From the NCBI GenBank assembly GCA_028551475.1, contig CM052357.1, positions 4,263,931-4,327,930 on the forward strand: 64,000 bases of DNA, given 5' to 3'. Numbering within the stretch: the stretch's first letter is position 1; every line of letters starts with the position of its first letter. The translations under genes and the position numbers were made by a program. The notes beneath the pieces were generated by a model. The model was not told where the DNA came from. It was given only the letters and a program-made list of their open reading frames with translations, and made no database searches. The stretch is from Casuarina equisetifolia (taxonomy: Eukaryota; Streptophyta; Magnoliopsida; Fagales; Casuarinaceae). Shown here piece after piece: positions 45,982-59,844 of the stretch.

Positions 45982-48440
45982 AAATCTATGAAGAAAAATC
46001 AGAAACTCACTCATAAGAAAAGATTAATTCGAAGAAATTAAGGTGTTATTCGCAATTTGTGACCTAACTGCTTAAAAGAGAAACTGGAAGTAGATTAAAG
46101 AGCTTCTGAAGCTGAAATCATAAGGCTTTTGAAAAGAATAATTTGACCTATCAATTTTTGATGCACTCATAATGATTTGATTCAAGATTGAAGAGATTTT
46201 ATGAAGATTTGACTAAGACTCAAGTTTGATCCATTTTTTTGTCCTCGAAGCTCTAATTTAATCACTTAAGTTATGGACAAAATGGTGGCATTTTGGAGCA
46301 TGATTTTGAATGGTTTTAGAGACAAAATGTAGATTTGTCTCTTTCTTTTCACAATAGCTTGAAATGAAAAGAGAGAAGATGAAAATTAGGGCTCCAATGG
46401 GAATAAGAAGTGACTTGTTTCAAAGGTGTCAAAATAACTCTTTGAATTGAAATGTGAGTTGTTCTGAATTTACTTAAATGCATCTTACTTAGTATTATTT
46501 GGTTGGTTTGAAAATCATAGAGAAAAAACTACCTACAGAAACTTATACTCTTCATTTAAGCTTTTTCAAGCTCACAAAATTGGTTATACATTTAAGTGAT
46601 TCTATTATGAGCTTATTAATGCTTTTATACACTTGTAAGGAAACAAGATTGTTCATCATTTCATATCTTATTTAGGCTAATTTCATATGAGTGAGCATTG
46701 CTAGAGTTCATGTGAATTTGGGGCTTTTGTCCATATTATGTTGTATTAAGTCTCTAGTACTTACTTGAAGCTTTTGAACTTGAACTCATATTTTACAAAA
46801 GTTGAATTTAAAATTGTACTTAATTGCTACTCTTTGTTAAAATTCTTAGGGAGAGAATTTGTAATTGGGATTTAGGGGGTGATTCTCCCTTGTAATCGAT
46901 TTGCTAATTGATTGAAGAGTGACTCTAGCAGGTTATTGGTAAAGTGGGGTGGCATAGGTGTTGAGGTGGCTTAGGTCAAACTATTTTCCAAAAATCTATG
47001 TTTTTGTCTTTTGTGATAACTTTATTTGTTGTCTTGATTGCTTCATATAAGAAAAATGAAAAAGACAAAAGAAGTTTTGATAAATTTAATTCACCCTCTC
47101 CCCTCTCTTAGGTTGCTATAAGATCTAACATAGTCTATGTTAATGATATCATTTTTCTCGACAGTAAAAATACACCTCTAAATCATAGTTTATCTCAATT
47201 ATAAAATGAATTCAATATTAAAGATCTTGGTGCTTTACATTATTTCTTTGGTATTGAAACTCATCATACCACCAATGGTCTTTTCCTGTACCAAGTAAAA
47301 TTCACACATGATATCCTCCAATGTGCAAAAATGTCTAATGCATGTGGTATTGCTACTCCATGTATTGCGTCTCACCTATCATCTATCACTAATGGTGAGC
47401 CATATCTTGATCCTACTCATTTTTTAAGCATTGTAGGATCCTTCCAATATCTCACACTTCCTCATTGATACTCCATGATATGGCATCCATTTTACTCAAA
47501 CCCCTACATTTTCTCTTAATATTTATTTTGATGCAAGATGAGCTATAGATTGCAATGATTGTTGCTTTATTGGTGGATGTTGTATTTTTCTTGGTTCAAA
47601 TCTCATTTCATGAAGATCTCGCAAATAAAAGATTGTTGCTTACTTAAGTATTGAAACTAAATTCAAAAGTCTTGCAGATGTAACAGCTGAAATTATATGG
47701 ATTAAGGCACTTTTACAAGATCTTCATGTTCCATTATCCAAACCACCAACATTTTTTGGTTTGATAATCTTTTTGTCTTGCACCTCTCCACAAATACCAT
47801 TTTTCACTCCCACATAAAAACATGTCGAGATTGATTTTTATTTTATTTGGGAATGGATCAAGATGAAGAAGCTTACTATCTAATTCATCTATTTCGTTAA
47901 TCAAATGGTTGATATACTTACCAATGGCCTCTCCTCTACACTGTTTAAACTTTTTCAAGACAAGTTGATTGTTCGCTTCAACCAATTAACTTGCTAAAGG
48001 AACAATCTTGCCACATCAACCATGCAAGATTTTCGGATTCTCAATCAAACAAATATCCCCAACGCCAACCACCAAATCCACAAGACACGACCTCATTCAA
48101 ATTCAAATCTAGTCAATGAATTTAAAATTGAAAATCATCCTTATATTTCTAAACATTCAAATATCTCACTAATTTGTAATCGTGGACTATCATATTTTTT
48201 TATATTAGAGATATCATTTATGTCATTATTTTCCTTCCCAAGTGAGAGATTTTATTCACTCCTATATATAAAGTCTTGTCTTGTACATATCTTTTTATTG
48301 AATTCAAACCAATTACTCTCATATTGTATTGTTAAAGGATTCAACTTTGATTTAAGAATCTCTTTACGAAATTTAGTTATTTCATAAGTTTAATTCTTTT
48401 AACTCTCTTTATTACATTTTTTTTCCTTTTTGTTTCTCCA
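45982..48440 (+). mobile_element. Copia-type LTR retrotransposon relic, unit 2
   Basis: Same fossil as at 18443-20775: pol 3' part (reverse transcriptase, RNase H, pol C-terminus) at about 47125-48000, followed by a fuller LTR-like tail to about 48440. Broken, several breaks, no gag or integrase. It predates the tandem duplication. Confidence 0.8.
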
Positions 48441-49270
48441 AATGGATATCTCATAAATTGTCACATCATATAGAATTTATGAGAGGTGCTCTCATAAGCA
48501 ACTATCTAGCCTCGAAAGGGCTCTTTTACCAAAATGGCTGCCGCACTAAGTTTTTCTATACTTTCTTTATTTATAGAAAAACTAATTTTTACAATTACTT
48601 TGATATCCTAATTGTAATAAAATATTAATAATATCATTTAACTTAATTATAAGTTGTGAAACTTATAACTTGCTTTAATATTATGATAGTAGCCTCTCTC
48701 TTTTTCGTTTTTACTATATTTATAACACTGTGAATAGTGGCTTTGTCGGCTTCTTACTTAAAGCATGCAATTATACACATTTATTATAAGCCGGATGATG
48801 AAGGTACATATCAAATTTCAGGTTGCTTAGAAAAAAACGAAAGAAAATCAATGAATGACGTGTTTGAGGGTATAACTATACACGGACTTTTTTAGTCATG
48901 TCAGTCAACACAAATTAACCTCCACTAAACCTTGATAAATGCACCTTGTTAGAAGCACTTGAATATCAAGTATGTGAGACCTCCATTCCTATTGTTAATT
49001 CTCTTTCTCATTTTCACCTTTTATAGCATATATTACTAAAAGTCAGCTTGAACAAATATGGTTTAAATGGAAATAAAATAATATATTAAATTTTAATTTG
49101 AACTTCTCCCAGTTTATTCTATTGAATACAACTTTAATTTATTGTTGTTATTTTAGATGGAAAAAATAATTTTTTCGACATTAAAATAATTTTTTTTCAT
49201 AATTGTCCCGTTTAATAAATGTGTATAATTGCATGCTTTAAGTAAGAAGCCGACAAAGCCACTATTCACA
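48441..49270. other. Sequence mostly missing from unit 1; no gene seen
   Basis: Includes most of the 815-bp block absent from unit 1 (junction in unit 1 at about 20,774). The block contains TTGATAAATGCACCTTGTTAG and the LTR tail. The word pattern at 48925-49100 matches the TNL flank at 16450-16600, so unit 1 probably lost it. Confidence 0.5.
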
Positions 49271-49274
49271 ATGT

Positions 49275-49441
49275 TATAAATATAGTAAAAGCGAAAAAGA
49301 GAGAGAACGCCACTGAGCCGAGCCAGGGCCCGCCCTCTTCGAAGAGGGATTGTTGGCTTTTTTTTTTAATTCATAAAAATAATGACTAAAAATTTCGAAC
49401 AATTCTAAAGTCTTGCGTTTCCCGCTGAGCAGGGACACGTG
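49275..49441 (+). promoter_or_regulatory. TNL-C upstream elements: TATA-like box and G-box
   Basis: TATAAATA at 49275-49282 and CACGTG at 49436-49441, identical in spacing to TNL-B apart from two bases. Confidence 0.4.
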
Positions 49442-49621
49442 CACCAAGTTTCACATGGGCGCCCGTGAAAAGCTCTCTCGACGTTATTTTTAGGGTTTGC
49501 TTTTAAAACAAAATAAATTTATCTTCTCCCTGTCAAGAAAGCTCTCCCAAATTATCTTACGGATTGTTTCGTTCACTGAATACAGGTTCTCATATCTTTC
49601 GCAGATTTCTGTCTTTGCAGC

Positions 49622-52600
49622 ATGTCTAATCTCCATAGCTATACGCTTCAACAACCAGTGGGTTATGCGCCAATTGGACCCATGGCCCCCCCGGTTGCTG
49701 AAGTGGAAAATCAGGGCCCCGGAATGAGTTTTCGGGTCTCAGAAACAATAAAGAGAGACTCCTGGTATTGGGAAATGTTCTCAAACTTTTGTTTGCGGGC
49801 TTTATTCATGGTGTTTTTTATTGACGATGACGTTTGGATGGTTAGGTGAGTGATTAATTTGATATTGACTAACGCTAATTGGGAGTTTGATTTAATTATG
49901 AATTTTTAACCATTTTTTTTGATGGAGAGTGTTGGATTTGAATAGGTTCGTGTGGGTAATGATACTCCTGTTGAGCTTCTCCAAGAGCAGACAGGCTTTA
50001 CAACTATTGCAAGAGCTTTTGTCTCATCAGCGTGCTTCTACTTTGACTGGACAAGCATTAGTCTTCCCATTTTCTTTGCTAACTTTTATCATTACGGCAT
50101 GTATTGAAGACACCATTTGGAAGAAAAGGTGTGTGATTAGTGTTAATTGGAAGTTTGATTTGATTATGGAATTTTGACCCTTCTGTTTTTTGTTTTGACG
50201 TGGTGTGTTGAATTGTAATAGGTTTTTGTGGGCAATTATGAATCTGGTCTTTGTCCACTTGGCTGTGCAAGTTTTGCAAGACCATCTCAAGCCAATTGAG
50301 AGGGCCCTTGAACCAATTCTCAAGGGCTTTATGTTAGAATTATTACCATGGGCTATGCCAACTAGGCCAATGACCATGCCGGCTATTGAGGTGGAGAATC
50401 AGAGCTCTGGAACAACTTTGGGGGTATTGCGTGTGCCCTTTTTGTTTCTAGCTTTTCGCCCTACGGTATATTATAACCATGATTTGAATGACAGGTGCGT
50501 GATTAGTTTATAAGTGAATAGTGCTAATTGGGAGTTTGATTTTGTTATGAAATTATGATCTTTTTGTTTTGATGGGGATTGTTTGGATTGAAATAGGCAT
50601 ATGTGGGCAATGATACTTGTGTTCACCTTCTACATGGCAAGGCAAGCTTTCCCATTGGTTCATGAACTTTTGACTGTTGTGCGTTTATTACAATGGCATG
50701 CTCAAATGGACAATCAAAGCTCTAGAATGAGTTTCGAGGTCTTAGGAGTCTTAAGGAGAAGGATGAGAGAGCACTTCAGAAACAAAGGCTTGTTAGCCTT
50801 AAGGGTTTTGGATATTCCACTTTCGTGGTTGGCTTTTATCATTATGGTATTGATGGATGACAGCAATTGGAAGGATAGGTACGTGATAAATTTATAAGTG
50901 ATTAGAGTTGCTTGGGAGTTTGATTTGTTTATGAGATTTTGATCTTCTTGTTTCAACGGTTTGTGTTGAATTGGACTAGGTATTTGGGTGCAATAATTTC
51001 TATATTGTGGGTATCCACAATATGCCAAATGGTCCATCTATTACTGGCAATTTTGGCCGTGTCACATTATTTGAAGCAGCGTGGCTCTCCGTTGACAAGC
51101 TTTGCTAGTGATCTACCTAGCACGACCTTGATGGAGTCCATGATTAGTAAGAGAGCCTCCACATCTTCAGCACCTAAATGGACATATGACGTTTTCCTTA
51201 GTTTCTATGAAAACGATTGCCACGACAATTTTGTGGACCATTTGTATATTGCTTTGAAACAAAAAGGCATTGTTGTTCATAGAGACAATGTAAATTTAGA
51301 GCGAGGAAAATATATTTCTTCAGAGCTTTTGGAAGCCACACAAAAATCCAAATATGCAATCGTTGTAATCTCAAAAAATTATGCTTTCTCCAAATGGTGC
51401 TTGATGGAGCTAACTCATATCATGAAATGCATGATAGAGACACAATTAAGAGTTTTTCCAGTTTTCTACCATGTGGATTCATCTCATGTACGAAACCAGA
51501 AAGGCAGTTTCGCAAATGCTTTTGATGAGCATATGAAGAATCTTAAGGTTTTTGAAGAGGAGAGGAAAGCTTGCAGAGTTGCTTTGGAAAAAGTGGGTGG
51601 TCTTGTTGGCTGGGATGTACATGATAGGTATGATTATTTCAATTTACTATGCTAAATTTGACTGGCCTTTTTAGCAAGTAATATTACCAATTTTACTTAC
51701 TTTCCTAGTTAAACTAACCTACATCAACTTTTAGTTCATCTAACCATTGGTTCAAAAATCGTAACTTTTTTATTTGGATGAATTAGAAGTTGTTGAAAGA
51801 GATTGTCAAGTGAACTTAGAGATGATTATAACTTATCAAATCTTTTTATGGATCTAATTTTCTTTGCTTTCCTAGTTAAATTGATGTAGAAATTTCCAAG
51901 TTGTTTTGATATTGGTCCTAAATTAGTATATTTTTTCAGGAATGAGGCAGAAGTTATTGAAGATATTTGTAGGACAATATTTATCAGATTGTGTGGTAAC
52001 TTATCAAACTTTTCAAATAATCTTGTTGGAATGGAATCCCGAGTGGAGAACATGATGTATTTACTTGATATGGAAGGCACTAACTTCATAGGCATCAGTG
52101 GGATTGGTGGCATTGGAAAGACAACTCTAGCAAAATTCATTTTTGATAGATTTTCTTCTGAATTTGAAGCCAGCTTCTTTGTTTGTGTTAAAGAAGGAAC
52201 TCAAAATGAAGTTGATTTGCAAAGACAACTTATTTCAGAGATCTTCAAGGAAAGTGGAATAGAAGTTTTGGATACTTGTGAGAGATTCTGCATCTTAAGG
52301 AAGTTATGGAATAAGAAAGTTCTTATTGTTTTCGATAATGTGGAGGAAGAAGCACAAATAAAAGAAATCATAGGGAGGAGGGATTTGCACCATCAAGGAA
52401 GTAGAATTCTCATAATAGGCAAAAGTCATCAGTTATTAGAAAGATATGTGGACCAGATTTATGATGTTGAGGAGTTAGAATATTTTGATGCTTTACAGTA
52501 CTTTAGTTGGATGGCCTTTAAACAATCCCATCCTAATGAAAATTATTTGGAAATGTCTCGTGACCATTTGAGATATGCTAGAGGCATTCCATTAGCTGTT

Positions 52601-55243
52601 GAAATTTTTGGCTCCTCATTATTTCATAAACCAGTTGATGTATGGAAAAGTGCCCTAGATCATCTCAAATCACATCCCCAATGTGAAATCGTGGATAAAC
52701 TTGAAGTAAGTCTCAGGGGATTGGAGATTGTGCAAAAAAATATCTTTTTAGATGTTATTTTTTTCTTCAATGGAAGTCTTGAATCTAAAGTTATTGATAT
52801 ACTAGATAGTTGTGGTTATTGTCCAGTATCCAATATTAGTGTTTTAAGGGACAAGTGTGTTATAAAGATTTCACAAGATAATAGAATTCGAGTGCATGAT
52901 TTGTTAGTAAAAATGGGTCAGCAAGTAGTCAATAATGAGTCCTTGGAGGAGCCTAGCAAGCGTAGTAGATTGTGTCGTCAAGAAGATATCATTTCTGTGA
53001 TGAAGAAGAATACTGTGAGTATATTAGCTTGGATATAAAGACATGATGCCTGCTGTTTTAGCATTTATTAAATTCTTTTATTACACTAATTTCATTTCTC
53101 CTGGTTTTTAGGGAACTAATATGGTTGAAGGATTTGTTCTTGAGCTTCCTTTAAAGAAAAAGGAGCAACTAAGCCTTGAAGCCTTTTCAAAGATGAAAAA
53201 TTTGAGAATACTTTTGATTAAGTACAAAAGTAGTTATCTCGAAACCAAAAGCAACTTTTTGGAAGATCTGCACACTTTAGAATGGGAAGGAGATCTTTCA
53301 AACTTCAATCTAAGCGATAAATTATGTGTTATTACATGGTGGGGATATCCTTTACAATCTTTGCCGTGTAGTTTCCAGTTAGACAATCTTGTGAAGCTCC
53401 ATATGCCTCATAGTTGCATTGAGAGATTGTGGGATGGAATGAAGGTGAGATTTTGTCTTATGTTAGTGTATTATTCTTCTCCATCATTCTTTTTATTCAA
53501 TTTCATTTATTTAACAATTTATTTGCATGTACTAGGTTTTTGGCAAATTGAAGGAAATTGACTTAAGGTACTCAAAAAACTTGATCGAGACACCAGACTT
53601 TGGTGGAGTCCTGAACCTTGAGAAATTAGTGCTTTCGTTTTGTACAAGTTTGTCTACAGTGCACTCGTCCGTTAGATTCCTCAAACATCTACAAGTATTG
53701 AAACTGGAGGGTTGCAACTGTCTAAAAGAACTTCCAGGGAGTGAGAATGGTTGGGAATGTTTGAAGAAAGTTGACATAAGGGGGACTTCTATAAGAAATT
53801 TAACATCTATTTCATTTTCAACAAAACTCAGAACCTTAAATTTTGGTGGTAATGAATCAAATCCCACTAGCTTTTCGCTCCCAATGTCATTCTCAAGTTT
53901 TAGCTCTTTAGAAAGGTTAAGTATGAGTTATTGCAATATATCAGATGCTATGAGCTTCATTAGTATTGATCGTTTAGCATCACTCACAGTCTTGGATCTT
54001 AAGGGGAACAATTTTACAAGAATACCGGATAGCATTTCTCAACTTTCCAACCTAAAAGCTCTTGTGTTGGATAATTGTAGCAATCTTCAAGTGTTACCAA
54101 AGCTCCCGGTGATGTTACTGCACATTAGTGTAAGAAATTGTACGTTGCTGAAGGAACTTTATAGTCAAATTTATGCGTGGACTTTAAGTGAAGTGTTGTT
54201 GACCGCTGATTTCTCTGCTTTGGCCGTGTATGTTGGTTATAACGGCAAACCTTACATGAACATATATCTGCATCCACAAGAGCTTGTTTTATCTGAAGTT
54301 ATCGTGAGTATCTCAGATTCCTTTTTGAAAATAAGTGCATTGCCTTGTTGGAATAAGTACAATTGTTATTTGAAAGCTTAAAAGGAGTACATTGATATCT
54401 TTCTCTTCTTGACTTCTGATTTTAATATTTTTGTAGTGGATGCTTGAAGGAGTATCATGGGGCATTACGCAGGGATCTAAGATCCCAAAGTGGTTCAACC
54501 AAAGAGGCACCAGTTCGGATGGTACAATTCAAACTCAGATAATTGTGGATGATCATCCAACAAATTCTGCAAGGTTTGAGAATTGGCTGGGGTATGCTTT
54601 ATTTATTGTTTATCAAGTCCATGAGCTTGAAATTTGTCAAAGAGAAATAAAAAACCAAAATGGTCACGAGTATGAAAGCTCAAATTCTGGAACATATAAT
54701 GGAAGTAACCCTGGTTTTCCCGAATTTGTTTGCCAATTGCAAGTGAATGGAGTTGGTCCAGGGCCATATCATGAGTTTGAAGATTCACAAGATTCAGACT
54801 TGCTTACTGAAGGTGCGCTCCAATTGGAACTCAACAAAGTCGGTCCAGCATCTTATGATAAGTTTGAAAAATCATGCTTGCATACTAAAAATGCTCCAAA
54901 ATTAGAACTTGATAAAGGTGGTACAGGACTTTCCTTTGTCTTTCGTATCCCTGAAGTCGTTCCTGTTGGATCAAATGGAGTTTGGTTGTTTATAAGTTCT
55001 AACTGCTTCAAAAAGGAGGATACTTCAAGTAGAAGGCGCTGCCTGGGGGTTTCAGTCACATCAAAGAGCACAAATGTGAAGGTGATGGAGTGCAGGGCGG
55101 GTCTAGTACCAAGACATGATCCTTCAGTGTTCAAACAAGTTGTTAACAGCATTTCTCTAGAAGGTTTGGATGAAATAAGTCTTCGGCATATTCTTTCTCC
55201 TAATTTGCTTGTGCGTTCCTTTATGAAGGGATTGGCTGAATGA
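49622..55243 (+). CDS. TNL-C: multi-pass membrane module fused to TIR-NBS-LRR-C-JID receptor
   Basis: Exons 49622-49845, 49946-50128, 50222-50494, 50597-50878, 50980-51627, 51940-53014, 53112-53444, 53536-54303, 54437-55243. Same nine-exon structure and 1,530 residues as TNL-B, with all splice borders and frames intact. By eye 20 bases of 4,593 differ from TNL-B: 13 change the residue and 7 do not. Changes include Arg to Gly and Ala to Thr in membrane exon 2, Asn to Asp, Phe to Leu and Gln to Lys in the TIR, Cys to Arg in an LRR, and Arg to Lys, Ala to Gly and Val to Phe in the C-JID exon. All motifs listed for TNL-B are kept (TIR Glu at WCLMEL, GIGGIGKTT, VFDN, GIPLA, VHD). It lies in the same place in unit 2: Copia relic before, convergent MCM3 fragment after. 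Both copies being open suggests each could be functional. Confidence 0.9.
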
Positions 55244-56254
55244 ATAGGTCATGTTGGCAGTGCACAAGTGTAGGCTTGCTCTGAAAAAATACTTATGATG
55301 AGATGGAATTTTATTGAACAATCACTTTCTCTTGCTTGTTTATGTGACATCCTACGCTGAGTCTATTTTAAAAGTTGTCAAAATAGAAAGATCTTCATAT
55401 AGTTCTTTATCTTTGTTTCTGGATGTTTGTCGCTTCCCTCTTTATTCTTTGTTGCCTTCTGCTTTAATCGAGACTTATGCTTGTTTTTGTTTGCTGGTTT
55501 CCTTCTTTTTTATTTTATTTTATTTTTTTTTATCATCAGTATTTTACTATATTGAATTTTTCTCGATGTTGAAATGAATAAACGCTAAAGGATCCATATC
55601 TTAGGTTGAAAAATGGGAATCGGCACTTGCATTGGAGGAGACTGGTAAACTCCCTACCAGATCATTGACTCATTCTCTTGTAATTTGCTTGTGGAAATTT
55701 ACAATTAAATTCAGTTCTTACTATCTTCTCTTTGGTTACTTTATCTTAGGTTATTGAATGCAATTTGATTTTCATCTGTCTTTGATAGCTAATTAAGCCT
55801 AAATGTCCACATATCAATGCTCTAGGGATCCATTTTCTAGAGAAAATTTGCAAGTAGATGTCCACATATTGTAGCAACATTGTAGTTTGCTAGTTGGGTT
55901 GAAAACTTTATAAATATAACTATAGAGTATTAATTTACTTCATAATTATTATCTATATTGAAACATTTGATCTGTTAAAAGCATTCATAGGAGTGGTGTT
56001 GTAAAGCTCTCAAGTATTTGGGAGATGAATAGACATTTAGGGGGAGTTCATGTCATCATGACAGTCCTAGAGATTGCTAGAAAAATATCAATCAATTAGT
56101 GTTTGCGTAGATGGGAGAGTTTACAAGCTTCTTGCGTTTTCCTGGTTCTATTGATAGAAACCACATCATTTGCAGTTCTAATTAAGAAAATATAAAATAA
56201 GCTAAACTTCCTTGACCGATATGGATTAATAATAGTGATTAGAATCACCATAAC

Positions 56255-57570
56255 CTGGTCATCCTCAACTATGACATCCACTGTACGCGGGAGCTGTCCA
56301 GGAGCAGAATTCTCTGGTACTTCTTGCATTGACAAGGTCTGATGATCCTTGTACTTGCACAATCCATACTCAGTAACTAATAAGTTGCCTTTTTCATCCT
56401 GAGGCAGAAATTTCCATCAGGAAACTGCTTCTCCATTAATAAATACAAGATTACAGTACCAAAAGGTTTGAAATTACCCTTGTAGGATATACAGACCCAG
56501 TGGGCAAACCAATATTAGATGCGATGTCTCGGTATTCACGACTTGTAAAGTCTCCAGTTGTGGGGCAAAAGTGAACACTTTTTGCCACCTTTGGCCGTAC
56601 AAGAGAACCTGGAAATGAGATCTTACCAGATGATATTTACGCTAATCTGGACTTATTGTCATAGTGATTGTTGCAAACTTTCAATGTTTTGAAACTGCAA
56701 CATCATATACCACATAAAGAGCAAGTAACACCACATCAAAGTACAGCCAAGTTAGGAGAATAAAGTACATTTGGTGACAATTCCCTCAACGCCGACCATG
56801 GAACTAATGAATTCAGAAAGAAGTTCTCTAGGTGTGACACGGCGAGAAACAAAAGGGCCTTCAAACCCCACAAGAACTTGCTCTCCATCCTTCGGGTACT
56901 TGGGATCAATAGATTTAGCAGCGTCTGTGGCCGCATCACAGAAGGGCTGAATGTACTCACTTGGACTCTTGAGAATTCTGAACATTAGAAAGGAGGAAAA
57001 GAAATTAAATTTTAAATATAGGCAAAAGAAGATTTTTTGCATACGAGGGTTGCAACTTAAGAACGAACAAGTCAAAACAGCACATTGAGCCACCGTACAA
57101 TGCAGAAATTGACTTTGAACTTGCACAATTCTAATAATTTTTTTAAACAGAACAAAACCCCCGAAAATATTTAAAGAGACGTAAGGGCAAAATGCATAAA
57201 CCTAATTAATTGCAGACCAATTTTAAACTAAATGACGCAGTTTTTCCCAATTTCAGCAACCCAAAAAAAAATTTAAAAAAAAATAGAAGAACGTAAGTGA
57301 GAAGTAGATCTTAGAGTAACCTAGTGCCCCGGAAGGAGTGGAGATGGGAGATGTTGACGATGAGGCGGCGACGCTTGTGGTTAATCATTGTCCTGATCTC
57401 GTCTTTGTATGTGCCCTTCCCTACTTGCACCATAATTATCATCATCATCATCCACAATGACAGAGAGACAGAGAGAGGGAATAGCATCTAAAAGCCGCAC
57501 GCACTTCTTGATCCAAGAACTCCAAGAACTCCCGCTTGTGAGCCGCCCTCACTTCCTCGCTGATATCCAT
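56255..57570 (-). pseudogene. MCM3 fragment, copy 3: promoter and first five exons
   Basis: Exons 57570-57505, 57415-57321, 56977-56769, 56608-56478, 56398-56255; 215 codons open. Exon 1 has the normal EFLEFLDQE, without the extra 9 bp of copy 2. Differences from copy 2 include Cys to Gly in the [11 protein letters not shown] block and Ile to Thr at the start of exon 2. The AAA+ core is absent. Confidence 0.92.
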
Positions 57571-57642
57571 TTCCGCTTCCGCTTGAGAGAGAGAGATGGA
57601 GCTGTGATGGTAACCTTTTCCCACACTAAGGCCGTTCTGTGG

Positions 57643-57687
57643 TTTTGGCGGGGAAGGAACGGCGATGGCCTTGGTTTTGGCGGGAAA
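57643..57687. promoter_or_regulatory. Two E2F-type sites in the MCM3 fragment promoter (copy 3)
   Basis: TTTTGGCGGGGAA at 57643-57655 and TTTTGGCGGGAAA at 57675-57687, unchanged from copy 2. Confidence 0.75.
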
Positions 57688-58274
57688 TTAGATATCGTGG
57701 GAAGTGAAAATACAAAACTGACCAGCGCGTTGACCATATTTTCGTCCTTGCCACTCTGATAATGTCTCGTATTTTCCTATATTTTCTTACCACAAAATGT
57801 TTAACCAAATCGATATAACTATTATATCGAGTGAAGCTTTGAAAGTCAAACTGAAGGTGTTAAGAATAATATAAAGAGTGTCTCACATTATATAAACTTT
57901 ACTTGAGGACTATTTTGAAAATTAAATATATGTATTTCCTTACAAATCGGTTAAAAAAGAAAATTGAGTTTTTTTAATATGATATCACTACATAATTTTG
58001 AAGACGAGACTCATTGTTTATAAAAACTGTGAAGGAATATATTAAGAATTGTGTAAAAAAAGTTCTATATTATTCATACGTATTTACCACACAACATGTC
58101 CCTATCACAATATTCAAGCAATAACAAAGCCTTTGCACGTAGCTTTAAGGTTTTTGATTACACTAGATCTGATAAATGTTATCTATAGAATGAAGTAAAT
58201 TTTAATGATTTTGATTAAAAGAAAATTTCAATGATTTTGATTACTTAGCTCTTATTAGAGAGTATCTTTCGACA
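57688..58274. other. No gene seen (unit 2)
   Basis: Counterpart of 29373-29950. AT-rich, no exon-like text. Confidence 0.4.
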
Positions 58275-58600
58275 TCAAGCCTTAATAGTCTTGCAGTGGG
58301 CTTACAAGTATTGCCAAATCTCCATCAAGTTTACGTAATTGTATATGAAAACTTATGTGACTTGAGACATTTGATAACCAAATGGATGCTTTCACTTGGA
58401 TGAAATTTTGTAAATCAGTAATTGCTCTATTATGGCTGCATATTTTGGTTATCGTGGCAAAACTTTCAAAACTCTTTGTCTAAATCCATAGTCTTTTATG
58501 AACCGAGCCTAGAGTGAGACTCTTACTCCTTTTTTTTTTTCTGCAAATGTGTTATGCATTATTGAAATAAGTACAAGTTATTATTGTGATAGCTTAAAAC
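58275..58600 (+). pseudogene. LRR-exon 3' end relic (unit 2)
   Basis: Counterpart of 29951-30290, with the LQVLPNLHQ stretch and intron-8-like tail. Confidence 0.6.
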
Positions 58601-59524
58601 AACTATTATTTATAATTTCATTTGTTGATTGTTATTTTTTCACAGGAAGAAAAAATTCAATAGTGGTTTAGTAAGAGAATGATCGTCCCGTTATAGCAAA
58701 CTAGATGAATATAGAAGGTGAGTCCCTGGCACGTTAGAGTCCATTAACGTGCCACTTCAACGTCCATTAAAGTTTTTCCTAATATTTCTCCACCACCTTT
58801 GGATTGTAAAAGTCTAGAGAGGTTGTTTCCACTAATGTCTTCCTATCGACTATGTCATGAGCATATTGCATATACGATGGTCTGATTCCATTGTAGATGC
58901 TATGGTAGTCGAATAAACATCTATCTTATTTGCTTTTCCTTTCTTTTTTCTTGGGTTCTTTGTTCTTTTCTCCAAATTTTGTGTTTTTATTGTTTTACAT
59001 GAGTGCTATTTCTATGATTATTTGCTGGCATTATCTTTTATTGTTAATATTTGACTAGGCTGCATTTGTACCGATGTTTAAACGTAACATGCCAAACCTT
59101 CCCAATTCTAGGCAACAAATATGAATGTCGCCTTGCTTTGGAGGATATTTGAATGAACTTTCTTTGGATAAATTTGTTAACTGTAAATGCAAATCATTGT
59201 GCACTTAAAATGTTTCTGTTCCTGATGGTGGGTACTTGCAACCATAAGTGATGATATTTTCTTTTTGTTTCACTGCGCTTGAAAAGTTCAGAATCTAACT
59301 AGAGGAGGAGCAAAAACTCTGGGAGGTTAGGGCATGTGAATCCTACTTTCTATCTATTGTGAGTAAGCTTTGATGTAGTTTTTCAGTAGTGGTGTAGTGA
59401 GTGGTTGATTTGCTTTGTATGTAAGGGTGAGGAAAGTGAAATACGATCACATTGTGCCAAATATTATCTTGTGCATCTTCATGCCATGATAGGTAAGCTC
59501 CACTAGCATCTTGCTAATAGGTTC

Positions 59525-59839
59525 TAAAAGAAAGGTTGAAGGTGGAGAATAGGATCGCCGAAACCCTAACTTTGGATAGAACAAATGAAGAACGACCAGA
59601 AATTTTTATCTCTATTATTGATCAAATCTCTTGTTAATTACATTCATGTACAGTTGGGTTTTTTTATAGAATTTATAATCAGATGAGAAAGGAAACAAAA
59701 TCATATCATTTACACAAAGGTTTGGTGAAAGATTTCGACCAAGTTTCTCGGTTGGCGGCGGCTAGGGTTTGTAGAGACTTCGGGTGGGCGTCGGTGTCCC
59801 GCGTGTGCTGAAGGTGCGTGGATGTGGTGTTCTCTAACA
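59525..59839 (-). mobile_element. Solo LTR, full-length copy (unit 2)
   Basis: 315 bp on the minus strand, starting TGTTAGAGAACACC at 59839 and flanked by GGTTC at 59520-59524 and 59840-59844 (5-bp target duplication). A CTATAAAAAAACCC box and a GATCAATAATAG word are typical of plant Copia LTRs. No internal region. The insertion predates the tandem duplication, since a shortened copy is in unit 1. Confidence 0.82.
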
Positions 59840-59844
59840 GGTTC

